64,000 bases of DNA. Origin: Patella vulgata (taxonomy: Eukaryota > Mollusca > Gastropoda > Patellidae). The stretch spans positions 65,887,210-65,951,209 of the forward strand of contig NC_065883.2 in the NCBI RefSeq assembly GCF_932274485.2. The letters are read 5' to 3'. Below the pieces are notes generated by a model, which was given only the letters and a program-made list of their open reading frames with translations, ran no database searches and was not told the origin of the DNA. Shown here piece after piece: positions 1 to 11,829 of this stretch; within the stretch, counting starts at the first letter, position 1; each line of letters begins with the position of its first letter. A program made the translations under genes and the position numbers.

Positions 1-345
1 ATCCACATAGCCTGACTTCAATAGTAACTGATATGCTTAAAGTAGGAAATTGAATGATAAAATTCGAGTGGTTTGCTTTTAAGTGAGCTTATAGAGTTAT
101 TAATTCCTACGCATGTGATTCTTAGTTCAAAGATATTCGCCTTTGAACTTGTATAGATTTGAAGAATTTGAAGTGATAATAGTTATGCATAATGGATGTA
201 GTCTATAAAAAGATTAACCAGATAATTCGAGTAGATCAATGTTATCAGTTTAGAGAGCAATATTAAATTTTAATTCCAGTTACATAGTGCATACTTGACT
301 TTACTAAAACTACTGTTCATGATATAAACATAGTCGGCCCAGTCA

Positions 346-610
346 CCTGCTTCTCTCGTATAGTCATTTAAAGGAGTTAAATCGCTAATATTTTGGACCT
401 AGAAATTGACACAAATGGGTCGCAACGCATATAATAATGTAATATAAATGTATATAAACTGATTTACATTCAATCGTTTCCGTTTATACTCTAATTTCAA
501 ATCAGTTATGTTCCGCGAAATACGCCAGAAGTCTCTAGGGTCTGGTTATTCCAATCTACACCGATAGTATTTATTGTGCATGCTCTCCAGATAAGATATG
601 GTGTCACCGT
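346..610 (+). repeat. Interspersed repeat R1, copy 1
   Basis: About 265 bp matches the reverse complement of 9455-9735 over nearly its full length. Shared landmarks are aaatgggtcgcaacgcatat, atttcaaatcagtta and accgatagtatttattg. It has no coding frame and no clear terminal inverted repeats. The class is unknown. Confidence 0.6.
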
Positions 611-617
611 ATATGAT

Positions 618-830
618 GACATAACGACATTTTAACCCGACAATACGACATTTTCATCCGACATTGCGACATTAATGACAATACGATATTTTCACCCGAC
701 ACTACGACATTAATGTCGTAATGTCGCGTAAAATGTCATATTGTAGGGTTAAAATGTCGTGATGTCGGCATGTCGTTATGTCGGGTTAAAATGTCGTGAT
801 GTCGGGTTGTCGCCTTATCAAGGGCGACAT
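618..830. repeat. Long imperfect palindrome of short tandem units
   Basis: Units resembling cgacaatacgacattttaacc run in one direction to a centre near 715 (tacgacattaatgtcgta), then return as the reverse complement (gttaaaatgtcgtgatgtcgg). The stretch would fold into one long hairpin. It directly follows repeat R1. Confidence 0.7.
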
Positions 831-884
831 AAGGAAATTACGACATGATACCAATCAGCCACCATACTTGTATATTGTACTGGC

Positions 885-1136
885 CGGATGGTCTGGCAAG
901 GAAAAGGGTGTAGTCGTTCGGGTGGTATGAAAAACGGAGTTCAATCCGTGTATTTATTTGAGTGCACGTAAAAGACTCATTGATACTTGGAATTCGGTGA
1001 TGGTTAGACGGAAGCGCCACTAGCTGTCCGGGCAAAATGTTCCTCATAGCACACTGCATGGTACGTGTATGTTTGTGATATATAATAGCCCGGTTGGTGC
1101 AGAAAAGTAGGACGTTAAAACCATTCCATTTCACAC
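885..1136 (+). mobile_element. SINE-A, diverged 3' portion
   Basis: It carries the SINE-A landmarks tagtcgttcggg, gcacgtaaaaga, gtccgggcaaaatg and the tail aggacgttaaaaccattcc. The tRNA-like head is missing. Confidence 0.75.
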
Positions 1137-1960
1137 ATTCCTAAACCACTGATATCTTTAAGAATAATTCGGTATACAATTGAAAGTTTTCTGTTAACAA
1201 TCAAACCGGGGAAATTGTTTACTAATAGTATATGTCTATTATTGTTTGTTTGTATTTCTGAACACCACTTAAAGTACCAACAATATTACAATGGCACTGG
1301 TGTCGTTTGGTGCCAATCGGGGATTTGTATAGGTTACAATCAGAGTCATGTAGGCTGTGTGTAGCTTTATGTTACCCGAGAAACATATTTTATTTAAGAC
1401 GATATATTATATTATATTGTTCATGAAAAGTAACAACCCTTGTTGCAGGTCCATTTGTATATTAGAAACCAATTTACGTCACGATCACTGATTTAAGTAC
1501 CAACAAGTTTATGATAGGATTGGTTCCATCTCAATTTAGACATAAAGTTTAGATTTTTTCTAGAAACACATATTTGTAAAGAGGATACTATATATATATA
1601 ATTTGAAATGTCGTTTGTGGCGTTTGTGAAAAGCAAAGGACAATTAAGAACGTCTCCTTGTAGAATCAAACCAAACTCATTATTGATATCTTCTCAATTC
1701 ATAGACCGAATAAATAATTGACACTTACATGTATTAATTCCATGGATAAACATAAGGTCATTCTTAATAGCATTTTCAAAACAATTCACACGCCAAAGTC
1801 AATCCAAACCTATTAACTACATTGAAATTGTCACCGGACAACCCTATTCAAACTCTGGAGTCTAGAAGCGCTTTTTGGTGTTCACGTAAGTATAAATTGA
1901 CCCTTGACCGTGAACCACACCCATCATAATCCGTGGTTTATTGAGGAATTAGACCATAGA
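1137..1960. other. No gene seen
   Basis: AT-rich sequence with no frame or splice pair I trust. A lone GTAAGT at 1884 lacks a coding exon before it. Confidence 0.5.
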
Positions 1961-1965
1961 GATAA

Positions 1966-2125
1966 GAAATGGAGTTTAACGTCCTACTTTTCTGAACCAA
2001 CTTGAATGGTGAAGACGGGCACACGTCATACAGACAATAACCGAATTCCAATTTTCAATAGTTTTTTTTTTTTCGTACAATCTTTCGCAGAACCTGCGTC
2101 CTGCACCACTGACGGGGGCAATATA
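1966..2125 (-). mobile_element. SINE-A fragment, internally deleted
   Basis: Reverse-orientation tail (ggagtttaacgtcctacttt) is followed by gaagacgggcacacgtcatac. After a T-run come remnants of the middle part (cctgcgtcctgcaccactgac). Confidence 0.65.
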
Positions 2126-2239
2126 GAAAAGTAAGATAGCTGTAGTTAATAGTGGATAAACATAATACAATTATTTCGTTTCGTATTAGATGTAATTGCT
2201 GGGTTATATTAGTGTGTTTTGCTTTTACACATTAACGTA

Positions 2240-2421
2240 GGCGAGAGAGAGAGAAATGGGATTTAACGTCCACTCGACACAAACTAGGTCATTTCGGAGC
2301 TAACATATGGTTTAATTTTATTTCAATAATTCGCTTACGCGTAGGGGTCTTTAGCAGTGGGGGGAAACCGGAGGACCCGGAGAAAACCCACGAGGTTGGA
2401 CAGGCGACCCTACTCCTTGAT
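2240..2421 (-). mobile_element. SINE-B, 3' two-thirds
   Basis: A (GA)n tail is followed by the reverse complement of the conserved body, including aattcgcttacgcgtagggg and aaacccacgaggttggacag. The tRNA head is absent. Confidence 0.8.
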
Positions 2422-3105
2422 ATTAACGTAGGTTTTAGAAACATTAAAATATGAATATATATGATATTGATGTGTCGTCAGAGACACGGATATAATAATG
2501 CGTCTTACTCTATGATGTCCACTAATTAAATTTCATTTATTGCGAGCTTAATGAATATTCGGTTATTTGAAACGCGCCAAGAATTTGCTGATAACAATAA
2601 ATCGTGATGTAAGTATAATTGTGTATCACTGATAACCTAATTAACTGTAATTATTTGTAACGCAGGTATTTCCTTATAGCATCAGCAGTGTGTACCTTTA
2701 CACTCTATATAGGTAACCCTTTTACCTTACATACATATAACATCAGTTGCGTGTACCTTTACACTCATACTCTACCTATGTAAACTAATGGATGCTAAAC
2801 CCCATCTCTTATACTTTAACAAATTAATGTTGAGAGGGATCAGCATTGATGATATCTGAGTAGCTTCACGAAATTTTGCTAGCAACAAAAAGAACTATAT
2901 AAATGTTTCCATCCATGGACCAATTGCTTAATATGGTTTTACTAGTTTTCAGGAATTTCCTATGAACTTTTGTACAATCTTTGCTGAGTTTCATTTGACT
3001 CCCTTCGCTTTACATTAGGAGTCTTGCAAGTAAGACCCTAACTCAATAATCAAGAGCTAACTGGTTCGAACTCGGCGTTGGTCTAGAAACCGTAGCTTCC
3101 CCTTG
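2422..3105. other. No gene seen; short direct duplication
   Basis: A segment of about 35 bp (gtgtacctttacactc) occurs twice, near 2690 and 2750. Nothing else is supported. Confidence 0.5.
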
Positions 3106-3109
3106 TCAG

Positions 3110-3560
3110 TGTTAAATGCCAATGGCCCTGTCAGGGAATGGTGTCTAGTGTACACATACATATTGGCGTGCGCGTTAAAGAAATGAAATGGAGTTTAACA
3201 TCCTACTGTTCTGCATACGTCATACAGTGTGTTATCAGGTTCCCCCTTGTCAGTGATGCAGAACGGAGGGTTTGACAAGGACAGCTGTCTAGTCGTTCGG
3301 ATGGGACGAAAAAACGAGGTCCCGTGTAGACATTGGCGTGCACGTAAATAATCCCTTGACAGTTGGAATTCGATATAAGAGTAGGCCGTAGTGTCGCTGT
3401 CAGGGCAAAATTTCCCTCATAGAACACTCGTATGTCCGTCTTCATTAACCCAGTTCGGAGCAGAACAGTAGGACGTTAAACCCCATTTCATTTCATAGAA
3501 ATCGTTGCCCGGGCAAGACTTCCCTTATAGCACACTGCATGACGCGTCTTAATGATAGCT
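3110..3560 (+). mobile_element. SINE-A cluster with nested copies
   Basis: A plus-orientation fragment (3110-3180) meets a reverse tail fragment (3181-3230). A long plus copy (3232-3495) follows, from ttcccccttgtcagtgatgc to ccccatttcatttca, and then more of an outer copy (gcccgggcaagacttccc). At least two insertions are layered here. Confidence 0.75.
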
Positions 3561-3564
3561 TAGC

Positions 3565-4335
3565 TGTCTGAACTACAAGCTCGGGCGATGGACTCATTTA
3601 GCTATAAGTAGGGACGGGGGATGTGCACGCGGCTGGCTATACTTGTAAACATTTAGTTCCATTACTCAAGTATTCAGGAAATCCGTATCGTTAACATAAT
3701 CATGTTGTACTTTTAAATAGACTCCATATCCCCCGCCTCTCCTTTTCTTACGAATATAAGTAATTATGAATGTGTTCTAATTTTAAACAGATGGTTTCCT
3801 GGATATAAACCGTCTGCTATTTTCAGTAAGTTGAGCCTAAAATACACCTCAGATACAAAACATATACATAACAAAATATACTATTAACATATCAAACAGA
3901 CCTATTTATATCGACGATGAAAATTGCGCCAAAATTAGTGCCACTACTAATGGTAAATCAAGGCTTGTCAAGAATGCTCTTCCTATCATGAGATTTCCTG
4001 TTTATTAATAATGACGTGTCTCTCATCAATGTCATGTCATAAAAACTAAAATAAAAGTAGGTTAATCTATAATTAGCTAATTATTGTATCCAGTATTTAA
4101 CACGTTTTTTACATCTATTTTATAAGGTTAGTTTGGCTAATTGTTGCAGTGATGATGAAGACAATGGTGTGGGCGGCGTGGAAGATGGTTGGGTCAATAT
4201 GGAAGTGGTAACAATAACAGTGCAAATTTATACAACATATATATTTTGATCACAGGGTACGGTTGCTGCTCTGACAAAATTCTTTCTATATGGTAAAAAT
4301 TTCGAATGCTTAAATGATTTGCCGTAATTTTAAAT
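3565..4335. other. No gene seen
   Basis: AT-rich sequence without convincing exons or repeats. Confidence 0.5.
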
Positions 4336-4337
4336 AT

Positions 4338-4480
4338 ATCCAACCTCGTGGGTTTTCTCCGGGTCCTCCGGTTTCCTCCCACTGCTAAAGACCCCTACGC
4401 GCAAGCGAATTATTGAAATAAAATTGAACCATTTATTAGTCCCAAAATGACCTAGTTTGTGTCGAGTGGACGTTAAACTC

Positions 4481-4530
<50 letters not shown>
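4338..4530 (+). mobile_element. SINE-B body with (CT)n tail
   Basis: The copy starts at ccaacctcgtgggttttctc and ends in gtcgagtggacgttaaac plus about 46 bp of CT repeat (4484-4529). The tRNA head is missing. A 30-bp SINE-A remnant lies at 4833-4862. Confidence 0.85.
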
Positions 4531-4534
<4 letters not shown>

Positions 4535-4876
4535 AAATATATAGTAACATCGGGGTTTTTCAAATTAAAAGTGTAGTGCCAAATTTAAGTGATACCTGCC
4601 AACTCATTGCAGAGATACATGCGTTTTAATATATAAATAAATATATATATAAATAAACACCTAAGACAAACTCATGTTTAACAATGCAACTCGTAACCCA
4701 TGAAGAAAACTCTCTGGGAATTAGGCACTATATAAAAAGATTAATACTATTATTAACATAGCCTTGTCTTTAGTGGTTTACCAGTTAAATGTCACGCAAT
4801 AAGGTTTAAAATCTTAATCTTATGCAACACCCGGTATAATGAAGACGGACATACGTCATACGGCTGACATCATGTC

Positions 4877-4968
4877 CTACTCCAATTTGGATTTGGTACT
4901 GTTAGCGGGTCGTTTGACGGGATCTCGGTTCATTTTTTGTTCCATGTCAGCCCCTCCATCTGACACAA
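4877..4968 (-). CDS. Possible terminal coding exon, unknown protein
   Basis: After an acceptor-like site (ggtttctttgacag|TT GTG) the minus strand reads about 30 residues to TAG at 4877: VSDGGADMEQKMNRDP, then VKRPANSTKSKLE. The composition looks like a hydrophilic protein C-terminus, and the same frame stays open upstream to about 5020. I do not recognise it. A SINE-A fragment (4833-4862) follows directly. No donor partner was identified, so this is a weak exon call. Confidence 0.28.
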
Positions 4969-5024
4969 CTGTCAAAGAAACCATGTCGGAGCATCTTGGA
5001 TTTTCATTAATTCGGTTTTTATGA

Positions 5025-5750
5025 TATACAATTAATTACGTATTTTCAGTTAAAAGTGATAATACCTCGGTAAAGAAAGTATTCAAACTGGAACCACAGT
5101 GGTTAGACGATGGTCTACATTCAAACAATTATGAGCCATGTTTACAACCAAGGATTCTTCAATTTGTCCGAATGGTAAACAGCTGCTAATTTTCAAGATT
5201 GTTATCGTTTTGCTTTTAATTCAAAATGAACCCCCTACTTGGGTCTCGGGTTCTTATAGACGACAGGAGACACCGCAGATTTAACCAATTAATCTGTGAA
5301 AACTCTAAGCGTTTAGACTCATGTAACATGTGTTCATAAACATATATAACGTGTTAAGATAAGGGTGGGGGATTCTAGAGAGAAAGAGAGAAGAGAGGGA
5401 GAGAAGGGAGGGAGGAGAGCGACAGGGAGGTGGAGATTAGAGTCTTGTTCTAGGAAATCTACTCAAAATCCAGTAGTGTTATATTGTTCTTTAGTATAAA
5501 TAACTGTACTCCATGGGTTAGGGTTTTGGTTAGTTGTCCCGCTCCGTCGATATAATGACTACGCATTTGACATTTTGGCTATTTGGGTTTAATGAAGTGG
5601 CTATTCCTAATGAGTACACAGATGGAACTCAGTTTTTGGTACTATCCGAATGACTATACACTGTTCCTTGTCAGGTCGAACCCAGGTTCATCTGGCTCTC
5701 TGAGCTAACGTAGCTCTTTTGATATTGTATTCAAATGGTTAAGAGGGATT
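5025..5750. other. No gene seen; purine-rich tract
   Basis: A GA-rich stretch (5378-5435) is the only notable feature. A short splice-flanked segment near 5051-5070 is too small to call. Confidence 0.5.
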
Positions 5751-5753
5751 AGA

Positions 5754-5980
5754 TTGCCGAATGGCTAAACGCGCGCGCGTTGGATCAGAAGGTCTGTCAT
5801 TGGGTCGAGTGGCGTGGATTCGATTCCGCGCTTGTACGTGACAAGGAGTCGGGTCGCCTGTCGTGTTCACTGGGTAATCCGTGTTCATCCCATTGTTAAA
5901 GACCCCTACGCGCAAGCGAATTTTTGAAATAAGTGGACATTAACACCCCCTCTTTCTCCCTCTCTCTCTCTCTCTCAAAT
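5754..5980 (+). mobile_element. SINE-B with tRNA-like head
   Basis: It begins gccgaatggctaaacgcgcg (A box), has ggattcgattccgcgc (B box), then the conserved body and a CT-rich tail. The middle (Gtgttcactgggtaatccg) is diverged. Confidence 0.8.
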
Positions 5981-5984
5981 TGCT

Positions 5985-7720
5985 AGCTTACTTTTACTAT
6001 TAAATAAGTACTTTAACCACATCAAAAGTACGCTATTTCCATTATATGAGATCATAGCTATACTTGAAGAACACCATTTTCAGATGGCATACAGGTGTAC
6101 CATACAGGTTTCTTTCATATGTTTAAATTCTCAGAATCGGTAATCGACGTAAAAATAAATATACCAATGAAAATGTCTATATTTGGCCAACGACAAGAGT
6201 GTCAAAGTTAGAATATCTGTCATCTTTTCAACACATTTTTACTCCAGTTTAAAGGTTACTACCCACGCCATAAAATTGCGTAAAATTTAATAAATTTAAA
6301 GGAAAATAAGATGTTTATAAAATAAATAGTAGAGCTCAGATAATAAAATAAACAAATGCTATTTTATTTACTCAAATGCTTCGGGCACGTGGCTCTACTT
6401 GAATGTTTTTCGTTTTGTTTTTCTTCTTTTTTTCCGTTGTTGCTCGTTTTGTATGAAGTGTTTGAATTCAGTTAGCGTATAAAAAGTGCTAGAACAAATA
6501 AAAATAGATCACAAATGGATAATGTTGTTTTTGTGAAAAGTTATGAAATTAATGCTGCACGTTTCATATGGAAACGTGAACTTTTGAGCCAACATAAGGA
6601 ATCCCTCTAAAACAATGTTTAATGTAATATATTCATATTTGTTTGTTTCAAAAGGATAAAACAAACGTGCGACGATTTATCCAAAACTACCCAAATACCA
6701 ACCCAATATCACCACATAGCCCTACTACTACCCAATACTACAACATAATGATGCAAAATGGGCATATTACTTGATTTTGTTTTCAAAAATAGTGAGTTAT
6801 ATCGCGGGAACTGTACTTCAATTGCGATTACCGATGTCTGACAGTTCCATTTGCCTCCCTATATCACCCAAAACAAGCAAATAATAACCCAATACTACCA
6901 GATACTTATCAAATATTACCAAATACTACCCACTAAGTCAAATAGCAGCACACCAGTAATTAGTTTTGTATAATAAAACCTAATTAATCAAACGAATATT
7001 CAATAATTTGCAGAAAATTGAAATTTTTAAAAATGTTGGACCCATTATTGCATGTTCAGCGAGAGCATATTTACAGGGTAAGCCAGAGAAACGTTTTAGG
7101 GAATACAAACTGATCAATTGTTTGTGAACGTCTCTAGATTTTGGCCATGTTTACAAATTAAATTCCTGGATAACCATATCTATATTCGCGCAAAATTATC
7201 GTATCAAGTAATCTCCGCGATTATTAAGCCGTTCACGCAACTGAACGATGAAATTCGTTATAATATGAGTTACTTAAACCCACCTTTATTTATGTCTCTT
7301 TCAGTAAACACTTGAAATATAATATTTAAAAATGAGACCTGGGCGGGTACTCAAATTCATGCTATGATATTCGCGTTCATTCAATGAAAAGATTGCTTTC
7401 CTAATTTATAATAGTTGTAGGTTTTGTAAAAAAAGCCAATCCTACATCTGGTATTAAAGCCGACCCGTGCATCATCCACTGACAGTATTTGTATCCCGCC
7501 CAGCAGCCCCTTTCTAACTAGCCTTCTCAGCCAATCGGGCATTGTCCAAATGCCCAACTGGCCAGCCCGACCCTGTATAATGCATTAAGGCGAAGGTTGT
7601 ATGGTTATGGGTTTGTGCCTTTAGAGAAGAACAAAGTTTCTAACGCAGTCAATCGTATGTCGTATTAATTACATTGGCATACTGAGGATGCCCCAGTGTT
7701 CCTGCATCTTTTTTTTGCGG
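5985..7720. other. No gene seen; ACC/CAA-rich patch
   Basis: Between 6675 and 6945 short units like acccaatactac recur irregularly. Elsewhere the sequence is AT-rich with a non-descript 65-codon frame at 7118-7315. Confidence 0.45.
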
Positions 7721-7725
7721 GGGGG

Positions 7726-7832
7726 CGTGCCAAGGAGTATCCTCGCCTTTCTAACCTCGTGGTTTCGCAAGCGAATTTTTGAAATACAAAATGGAACAAG
7801 TTTGTTTCGAGTGGACGTTAAAAGCCACCTTT
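7726..7832 (+). mobile_element. SINE-B remnant
   Basis: Landmarks taacctcgtgg, gcaagcgaatttttgaaata and tcgagtggacgttaaaagcc are in order with deletions between them. Confidence 0.65.
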
Positions 7833-7839
7833 ATTTCAA

Positions 7840-8800
7840 ACATAACCAAAACCTATATTTAGCCCCCACCACTACTACCACCACCACCAGCCCACGTGCT
7901 CTTTTCTCTCTCTTTATTTAGTAATATTTCATTTCCATGATGTTGATTAAGAGTTGCATATGTCAATCAAACTGTTAGATCTGTGAATAATACATTCTAA
8001 TACCCAAACAAGTAGAAATAGCGTGTCAATATTGAATGTACAGATTGAATGATATAACTCGAGTCATGTAGGATACAGTGTTGCACGAACCCAATTGATT
8101 TATTTATTAAATCTCTTGGTTAGAGAACTAAAAATAAGTATAATATTGTTCGTTGTTAAGGTGGATTGCAGCGAAATGAATAAACATATTATGCAATCTC
8201 GTGTAATGAATCTATTCAAAGCTTTTGAAGTGTTTCTGAAACATTAGCTTTCGCTTAGAATGATGAATATTGGTTATGTCACGTTTTCCTTAATTATTAC
8301 ACCACAATTTCATCACGACAAATTAATAACATTAATTTCTATCTCTTTTGTAATCATTTTAAGTACGTTATAATTACATTTGGTAACACTTCATAGATTT
8401 GTACTTACCCGTTAGATAGATATTACCTCCCTTTTCTTGTATTCGTTTTGTTGGAAGGAAATTTATCTTAAAACCAATTTTGTAAGAAGTGTTAAAACAG
8501 AGTAACCACGGATGCAACCCGTGTAGTCTGTCCCTTTTTTGTAAAACGTTTGTCAAATGTAATTATAGGTACTGTTTTGAATAATAATGAATTATGCTCT
8601 TAGTCTTATAAGTTGCAAGTAATTCATTTAGAAAATAGGTGTCAAGAACAACATCCGTTTCGATATTATCCATGCGTGGGCCGTGAAAAACTATCGGGGT
8701 CTGACCCAGTCTGTCAACAGTCTAACTCACTTGCCTAGGTTTTGAAAAATTACAGGTAGATTAGAACTATGTACATTTAATGTTAAATTGTCACAAACAA
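7840..8800. other. No gene seen
   Basis: A GTAAGT donor on the minus strand near 8406 follows an open frame. That frame has no ATG and no acceptor, so it was not called. Confidence 0.45.
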
Positions 8801-8803
8801 TCA

Positions 8804-8902
8804 CAATCAGATTATAATACAGCTGTCTATTTCGTTTCGTTTCTTTATAAATTGGAACTATAAAAACCAAAACGAAATAGGATCTTTGTATTAATCAGAT
8901 TG
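8804..8902. mobile_element. MITE-9 family, short internally deleted copy
   Basis: Ends read caatcagattataatacag and, reversed, caatctgattaatacaaag. Inner arms tatttcgtttcgtt and aacgaaataggatc are inverted. The flanking nonamers (aaacaatca, catcaatca) match at 7 of 9 positions, as expected for an old 9-bp target duplication. Confidence 0.65.
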
Positions 8903-8909
8903 CATCAAT

Positions 8910-9450
8910 CATTAATGATCACTGCATGTTTGATATCATTGTTGTTACCAGTTTTATTTACAGGAATCTATGACAACTGTTTGACAGCTTTGGCAGCAAA
9001 CCGGATTAGGTTGACATAGTAGAGATGTTTCTGAAACTTTTCCGATTTGTAAGGAGGACTGGCAAGGCTATTTTCCATTGTCATTGACAGGGGCGGACGG
9101 GGCCTCCGACCGACGGACGTGGTTCAAGGGCCCCATGGCCAAGATTAGGAAACAGATTGACTTTTAAAAAAAAAAAAATAATCAAAATAAATAAAATTGA
9201 TCTTCTCATCCACTGAAAATTATGGCTTAATCTAGGTAAGTCATCCAAATATCATCCAAAGTCTTCGACATTGAAAACACGAATTATTTAAATCAACATT
9301 GATGTTGTGATCTTTTCGGGAAAAGATGGGCTTCTGATATCCAATATTTAACACAAAATAAACATTTTTCCATTGGTACACGAATTATGTTCCATAATGT
9401 GTTTCAGCGCGATTGGTAACAATGGGCTCGAAAATCGAGGCTATTCACCA
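8910..9450. other. No gene seen
   Basis: No exon or repeat is supported. A short A-run lies near 9167. Confidence 0.5.
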
Positions 9451-9454
9451 AGTC

Positions 9455-9735
9455 ATGTCTAACGGTGACGTCATATTCTTATCTGGAGAGCATGCGCAAT
9501 AAATACTATCGGTGAAGACTGGAATAACCAGACGCTAGAGATTGCGATTCGATTGAGACGTCTGGCGTACTTCGCCGAACTTAACTGATTTGAAATTAGA
9601 CTAAAAAGGGAAATATACATTCACACTACATTATTATATGCGTTGCGACCCATTTGTGTCAATTTCTAGGTCCCAAATATTAGCGATTTATCCCCTTTAA
9701 AGCATTAATAATCTATGAATAGGGTGGGAGAAAGG
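9455..9735 (-). repeat. Interspersed repeat R1, copy 2
   Basis: This is the reverse complement of the repeat at 346-610, about 80-90% alike by eye, with a small insertion near cgattcgattgag. Confidence 0.6.
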
Positions 9736-9739
9736 TGAA

Positions 9740-10340
9740 TCAAGTTAGTTTCATTTTCTCGCCATCAAGGAAACCAGATAATTTGAGTGCCCAGGGCTAC
9801 GCAGTCTGCCCCTGGTCATTGGTAACACCTGCGAGGATGCTGTTCTGTCGTCTATACTGCTCGTAACATATCCAAGGGTATTTGAAATTCTACAGAAGAG
9901 TTGTCCGTAGAAAAAAAATTACACCATACTTTGGTGTCAAAAATCAACGTGTTTTAATCTGTTGACGACATATAGCCTACAAATGGTCTAATTTCATTGG
10001 TAAACGCCTAATTTATTCAACATCTTGAAGATAACAAAACCATGTTAAAATCCGTGTTAGATTTTTACTCGTGGCAGAATATGTTTCTTTACTTCTGGCG
10101 TAATAATTTAAAACGGTGTTATCTCGTGGTACTGTTTGACTGAGAACGGGGGCCATATGTGGAAACGAACAGCTGTTTTTGTCATTATTGCAGGAACCTC
10201 TGGCAGCAGATTGCATCCTTGAATAAATACTCTACATTCTTTAATTTAAATCCAGGAAATAATTTAAATATGTTTGGGACGAGAATTTGTGTTAAAGATT
10301 TAATTTACTTTAGATATTTGGATATCGGGTTCTATGTTTG
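9740..10340. other. No gene seen
   Basis: A 112-codon frame (10159-10497) runs into the Helitron and minisatellite and shows no domain. Confidence 0.45.
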
Positions 10341-10344
10341 TGAT

Positions 10345-11195
10345 AACTTAAAGGGACAGCTGTATGTTTTACACAGAATGTATATACGATCATCTATCTA
10401 TCTATCTATCTATACTAATATTTGTGACTGTCGTTTGTCTGTCTGTTTGTCTGTCTGTTCGGGGTTGGCGGCTACACCAGGTCTGCCCCAAGTCTGAAAT
10501 TTGGGGTATAGGGGTAGCTCGGACCGGGGAGTAACATAGGCCAGGTGGCGTTAGTCTACCCGTTCCGGTTTCGGGGTTATGACCCCCGATCGAAACCGGG
10601 CATTCTTCTAGTATAATATAAAAACACAAATTTATATGGAAAACAATCACTGATTTTATTTCACACTTCGTTTCAACAAGTTCCTCTTGTCGTTTTATAT
10701 TATATGTTCAATTAATAAATGCCGTGTAAGGATTATATACGTTCACTTGACCAAACGAATCCGTAATCCCTCAGATCTAAAAGGACAACTGTATGTTTTA
10801 TACACAGAGAGAGTTCAGTTATATAGTATGACTTGGCTTAAAAAAAAAGTCCGATATACCCCAGATTTAAAGGGACAGCTGTATGTTTTATACAGAAAGT
10901 GTTCAGTTCTATAGCATAACTGGACCCAAGGGTCCGTTATCCCCTAGATTTAAAGAGACGGTCGCATGTTTGATAGACACAGTGTTCAGTTATATAGTAT
11001 TACTGGACCCAAAGAGCCCGTTATCCCCTATATTTAATTTACAGCTGTGTGTTATATATTCTAACTGAAAAAGGTCATCCCCAGATTTAAAGGGACAGCT
11101 GTATGTTTTATAGACAAACTGTTCAGCTATCTAGTATACAAAAAATGTTCAGTTATATATTATAACTGGGCCACGAGGGACCGTTATCCATCCCC
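10345..11195. repeat. Minisatellite, about 85-bp units, split by a Helitron
   Basis: Units share agatttaaagggacagctg, tatgttttatacac and gttcagttatatagta. About five imperfect units run from 10773 to 11195. A single partial unit lies at 10345-10385, on the other side of the Helitron insertion. Confidence 0.75.
10409..10611 (+). mobile_element. Non-autonomous Helitron (203 bp)
   Basis: It starts TCTATACTAATATT after a host A and ends CTAG before a host T, the known Helitron A/T insertion pattern. A stem lies near the 3' end: ccggtttcg (10566-10574) pairs with cgaaaccgg (10591-10599). There is no coding capacity. A (TCTA)n microsatellite precedes it. Confidence 0.75.
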
Positions 11196-11199
11196 TAAG

Positions 11200-11755
11200 C
11201 TGTGTTTTTTTTAAAACACACTATATTATAAATGGACCAAAAGAGACTTTGTCTCACAGAAGTATTTCCTTAAAATACATGGTTGAGTATTTTGACTTTT
11301 TTCGGGCATAAGACATGTCAAGCAATTGGTTTTTTTTCTTGTGGTGAGAGGAGAACGCCATATTAATTTAAACACGTCTTGGTGTAGATAAAGAACACGT
11401 CGTATACAATAATATAAGATTATAAACGACATTCAAATGTATACCAAAGATGGAGACCAAGCTTTAAAATGAGTGACAAACGACACACTAAAACGTAAAC
11501 TCTATGTCCGCCTTAGACCAAGAAGGTCATCGGAGATCCTTACAAAGTATGAATATTTGATTCGCAGCTTATAAAAACATAATTCATTCCAGATTTAAAA
11601 GCAATCAGGTTTGGTGTCACCATTTCTTGTTATGACATTCTTTTACTTAACAGTAACTCTTACATTTCTCTGTTTATCTTTGATAATTATTTCAGAGTTA
11701 TTCCAGGTTAATATATGAATGCACTTTTCTTTCGAACTAAATTACCTTGTTGAAC
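11200..11755. other. No gene seen
   Basis: AT-rich sequence without recognised features. Confidence 0.45.
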
Positions 11756-11761
11756 TTTCAG

Positions 11762-11818
11762 TATGGATTGTACCGATTGCATTTAATGAACCTTAGACCT
11801 GCTGTTTACGGAGAGTAA
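11762..11818 (+). CDS. Possible terminal exon, unknown protein
   Basis: A T-rich acceptor (ccttgttgaactttcag) is followed by 18 codons, YGLYRLHLMNLRPAVYGE, then TAA. The peptide looks natural and the splice site is good, but it is short and no upstream exon was found. Confidence 0.22.
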   Translation, partial: YGLYRLHLMNLRPAVYGE

Positions 11819-11829
11819 TGTAAAGAGAA

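Noticed and set aside
838-1134. 98-codon minus frame
   Set aside because: It lies over a SINE-A copy; frames of this kind recur over SINE-A copies elsewhere (28681-28935, 53780-53971, 56854-57168).
8374-8556. Minus frame ending at a GTAAGT donor
   Set aside because: It has no ATG in frame and an upstream stop with no acceptor between, so it cannot be a first or internal exon.
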